Positions 52,818-55,001 of a DNA stretch of 55,001 nt are shown here, one piece after another. Below the pieces are notes generated by a model. The model was not told the DNA's origin. It saw only the letters and a list, made by a program, of their open reading frames with translations, and made no database searches. Location of the stretch: contig NZ_NVQE01000038.1 of the NCBI RefSeq assembly GCF_002591975.1, positions 1-55,001 of the forward strand, read 5' to 3'. Both the position numbers and the translations under genes were made by a program. The number at the start of each line of letters is the position of its first letter. Position 1 is the first letter of the stretch. The stretch is from Mycobacterium neglectum (GTDB lineage: Bacteria; Actinomycetota; Actinomycetes; Mycobacteriales; Mycobacteriaceae).

Positions 52818-53040
52818 CAGGCGGTGTGTCTGCCCCGCGGTTTCGTGTCGGCGTAGGCCAACGCCCAGTCGAGCACATAGTCGGCCACCGCTTCCCAGCC
52901 TCGCGCCGCACAGTTCCAGTGGTCGCGACCCACTTCTCCTCGTAGTGCGCCTCCCATCCTTCTCAACTGCGCGGCGGCATCCAGAGGCCGTGCACGAGAA
53001 CGACGGTGTCGCAGGGACCTTGGGTCTCTGACGTTGAGAT
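52818..53040 (-). pseudogene. Remnant of an alpha/beta hydrolase gene (internal deletion)
   Basis: The minus strand encodes a typical hydrolase start, PCDTVVLVHGLWMPPRS, at about 53010-52966, then a TGA in place of the expected Trp. Shortly after, in another frame, comes a typical C-terminus: GRDHWNCAARGWEAVADYVL and onward to a TGA at 52820. Intact enzymes have roughly 200 more residues between these parts, including the nucleophile. The gene is therefore internally deleted and frameshifted. The 372 bases between the zinc-ribbon and HNH genes contain nothing else I can support. Confidence 0.65.
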
Positions 53041-53141
53041 CTCTCGATCTATAGCTGGCCCGCCCCTGCCCCGCGCGCAGCTAGCGGCGCTGAAAACATG
53101 TTCGCTCGCCTTGAAATCAGCGGGGCCAGATGCGGGTGCCG

Positions 53142-54731
53142 TCAAAATGGGGGCGGATCGTCGTCGCTTGGCGGTCGTGGTCGAGAGACGCAATATGTTT
53201 CTTCGCAAGCCTTCCCGGGATCTTTACCTAGTTCTCGGGCGCGTTCTTCTGCCTCGGTCTGGATGACGCTTTGGTTGTGTCGGCGTTCGTCGTTGATGGC
53301 TTGGGTGCGGTTCTGGGTTCGGGTCGCTTTGCGTCGGGGCATGGCCAGCGGGCGGTTGGCGGCGGTGGTGTCGGTCTGGGGCATCTCGACTTTGGTGATG
53401 GGTGCGGTGGGTTTGCACAGGGTGGGGAACAGTATTCGGCTGCCCGGATGAGTGGTGTAGGTCTGCCCGTGCGGTGACGTCCACACCACGGTGCCGTCTG
53501 GCCACTGTAGGTCGCGCCAGTCGCCGAAGGTTTTGAGTAAGTGATGTTTTCGGCACACGCATTTCAGATTCGACGCCTGGGTCGGGCCTGCCGGGTAGGC
53601 GATGGTGTGGTCGAGGTCGCAATGGTGGGCGGGTTCGTCGCAGCCAGGGAACCGGCAAGTCATGTCGCGGCACCGGATGAACGTCGCCAGTACCGCGGTG
53701 GGAATGTAGCGCGGCTGCGGCGGCGCATCGCCAGGATGCACGATCGGCACGATCTTCGCAGTGCCGGCGATCTTGGCGGCCAACAACGGGGCCGGCAGCA
53801 TGCCGCCGCCCATCAGTGCCGCCGGCGCGGTGGCTGCCGGGCCGGTCGGTGGTTCGGGGGCGACGGGTTCTCCCGACCACGGTCGACGGGGTTCTTGGCC
53901 GTCGAGTTGGGCTGGGGTGTCATCGGTCAGGGACTCTTCGTGGGCGACGACGTGGACGACCACCGTGCTGGGCTGCCCGTCGGCGGCCGGGCACCGCGGA
54001 TCTTGACATAGGCAGGCGAGGCGGTCGGCGCCGTGTCCGATCACACCCAGGGCGTCGCTGCGACGCTGATCCATGGTTCTGGGATCGTTGGCGCACACCG
54101 CGTCCGCCATGGCCTGCAACCGTTGATCGAGGGCGTCGGCGTCGGTGGCCAACAACCGGGCCTCAAGATCGGCAGTCCCCGACCCGTCCTCGGGTTTGCG
54201 TACATCGGCGTAGCGCCCACGCGCGGTGTATTCGTTGCGGCGCACCGCCGCCGGGTCGTAGCGGTCGACCCAGTAGTCGATCTCGGTCTGGGTCTTGTCC
54301 ACCGACAACGACCCCCAGGAGGTGACGTGTGCGGCGATCTCGGTATCCACCTTGGCCAGCGCGTCAGTGTCTTTGATCAGCCGGGTGCGGGACACCACCG
54401 CGGCCACCATGCGGTAGGAGATGGCGCCGGCGGCGAACACCTCGGCCACCCGCGGTAGGCGCTTGCGTAGGCCGTCGGCGATCAGGAGTTGATGCGACGC
54501 GACGCCGAGCGACACGTTCTGCGCGGCGGCCACCGAGGCGGCCACGGCGTCCCAGTTGTCCAGGCACCACTGCTCGCGCTCAAGAGAGCCGTCGGCGGCC
54601 AGCATTCGTTCGAGCTCATCAGCCATCGCGAACAACCGCCGTGCGCAGGCGGCGTTCTCCACCCGCGCCCACGCGCCCACCGCAGCCGAAGCCCGGCTAC
54701 GAAGGGCGGCGGTCACCAATGATTCGAACAT
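53142..54731 (-). CDS. REP13E12-type DUF222/HNH endonuclease domain protein
   Basis: 529 residues from ATG 54731 (MFESLVTAALRSRAS). The N-terminal two thirds are the helical DUF222 domain of the mycobacterial 13E12 repeat family (ADGLRKRLPRVAEVFAAGAISYRMV, DLEARLLATDADALDQRL). The C-terminus has an HNH nuclease core: CRFPGCDEPAHHCDLDH, ASNLKCVCRKHHLLK, with the His-Asn-His residues present, followed by WTSPHGQTYTTHPG. These repeated elements are thought to be mobile or recombination-associated and are multi-copy. The tail after about residue 460 is basic and disordered. Start supported by a TANNNT element seven bases upstream. Confidence 0.88.
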   Translation of the reverse strand: MFESLVTAALRSRASAAVGAWARVENAACARRLFAMADELERMLAADGSLEREQWCLDNWDAVAASVAAAQNVSLGVASHQLLIADGLRKRLPRVAEVFAAGAISYRMVAAVVSRTRLIKDTDALAKVDTEIAAHVTSWGSLSVDKTQTEIDYWVDRYDPAAVRRNEYTARGRYADVRKPEDGSGTADLEARLLATDADALDQRLQAMADAVCANDPRTMDQRRSDALGVIGHGADRLACLCQDPRCPAADGQPSTVVVHVVAHEESLTDDTPAQLDGQEPRRPWSGEPVAPEPPTGPAATAPAALMGGGMLPAPLLAAKIAGTAKIVPIVHPGDAPPQPRYIPTAVLATFIRCRDMTCRFPGCDEPAHHCDLDHTIAYPAGPTQASNLKCVCRKHHLLKTFGDWRDLQWPDGTVVWTSPHGQTYTTHPGSRILFPTLCKPTAPITKVEMPQTDTTAANRPLAMPRRKATRTQNRTQAINDERRHNQSVIQTEAEERARELGKDPGKACEETYCVSRPRPPSDDDPPPF

Positions 54732-54738
54732 AGGTTCG

Positions 54739-54744
54739 ACACTA
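54739..54744 (-). promoter_or_regulatory. Putative leaderless -10 element of the HNH gene
   Basis: TAGTGT on the minus strand lies seven bases before ATG 54731, supporting that start over the in-frame ATG at 54776. Confidence 0.45.
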
Positions 54745-54907
54745 CTCACGTCCCCGACGCGTCGCGACCAGCCCAAACCCTACCTGTGGATAAAACCCCG
54801 ATTGGGGATAACTTCACCCCCTCGGGCAGAGGGCTAGACCCGCTCGGGGCCAGGAACCAGACCCAGTCGCGCAGGAGATATTGTCAAGACCTGTGGATGA
54901 GGTTGTT

Positions 54908-55001
54908 TCAGGCGACCTCGGTTTCGGTTGATTCGTCGCTCTCGGCGGGTGTGATGCCAACGGGCCGTTCGAGTAGCTTGCCTTTGTGGAACACCGCGCC
55001 G
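54908..55001 (-). CDS. Partial CDS at window end, C-terminus of a probable transposase/integrase
   Basis: The minus strand is open from the window edge to a TGA at 54910-54908, giving about 30 residues (GAVFHKGKLLERPVG and an acidic Ser/Thr/Glu-rich end). The pattern resembles the C-terminal end of an IS transposase, but the piece is too short for a family call. A TGT-beginning stretch (tgtcaagacctgtggatg, 54881-54898) ten bases beyond the stop could be the terminal inverted repeat of such an element; this is a guess. Confidence 0.35.
   Translation of the reverse strand, partial: GAVFHKGKLLERPVGITPAESDESTETEVA

Noticed and set aside
54785..54899. DnaA-box-like TGTGGATAA (54782-54790 region) and a near copy TGTGGATGA further on
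   Set aside because: Only one perfect match, no dnaA or dnaN nearby and no AT-rich region, so an origin is not supported.
2739..55001. Search for tRNA genes, CRISPR arrays and phage attachment sites
   Set aside because: No cloverleaf with a terminal CCA-compatible acceptor, no regularly spaced repeats other than erp, and no integrase beside a tRNA were seen.

Overview
The window is mycobacterial chromosome. It carries, in conserved order, the arabinogalactan and mycolate biosynthesis locus that in M. tuberculosis runs from about Rv3789 to Rv3835: dprE1-dprE2-aftA-embC-embA-embB, accD4-pks13-fadD32-culp6, the antigen 85 genes, aftB-ubiA-PAP2 phosphatase-glfT2-glf, erp, a PGRP amidase, acyltransferases and serS. 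Three tandem emb paralogues, Erp, Pks13 and several antigen 85 genes are diagnostic of Mycobacterium sensu lato. Two adjacent classical antigen 85 genes (C-like and A-like) recall M. smegmatis-type gene content, but I do not assign a species. Bases 1-57 are not genomic: they match an Illumina Nextera P5/i5/Read-1 adapter, so the real sequence starts at about 58 and the first gene is cut by a contig end.

Layout. 58-2732: truncated septum-formation-type membrane protein, divergent from serS. 2739-6079 (minus): a tightly coupled four-gene set (phosphotransferase, AAA ATPase, metallo-beta-lactamase/Rieske fusion, small PH-like protein). 6098-8453 (plus): two PlsC-type acyltransferases and a HAD phosphatase. 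8454-11122 (minus): PGRP amidase with LGFP repeats, and erp. 11292-17972 (plus): glf, glfT2, PAP2 phosphatase, ubiA, aftB, which make and transfer galactofuranose and decaprenyl-phosphoryl-arabinose. 18054-22933: Ag85C-like, Ag85A-like, MPT51-like, a DUF732 lipoprotein and the cutinase-like Culp6. 23097-31986: fadD32-pks13-accD4, the mycolic acid condensation module. 32003-34466: a DUF4331 protein and a membrane Ser/Thr kinase. 34468-49692 (minus): gtrA-like, dprE1, dprE2, aftA, embC, embA, embB and a metallo-beta-lactamase hydrolase. 49702-52769: a MocR regulator, an AhpD-like protein, a second phosphotransferase and a zinc-ribbon protein. 52770-55001: accessory end with a decayed alpha/beta hydrolase, a REP13E12-type DUF222/HNH gene and a fragment that is probably the end of a transposase.

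The core genes form one pathway. DprE1/DprE2, UbiA and the PAP2 phosphatase make decaprenyl-phosphoryl-arabinose. Glf/GlfT2 build galactan, and AftA, EmbA/B/C and AftB build arabinan. FadD32-Pks13-AccD4 make mycolates, and antigen 85 proteins attach them to the arabinan. I saw no defence locus, CRISPR array or tRNA. The points most worth a second look are the adapter at the contig end, an Ala in DprE1 where M. tuberculosis has the benzothiazinone-reactive Cys387, a recurrent TANNNT-N(5-8)-start arrangement pointing to widespread leaderless transcription, a variant EmbB ethambutol region, a restored nucleophile serine in the MPT51-like protein, and the MBL/Rieske-AAA-phosphotransferase operon.
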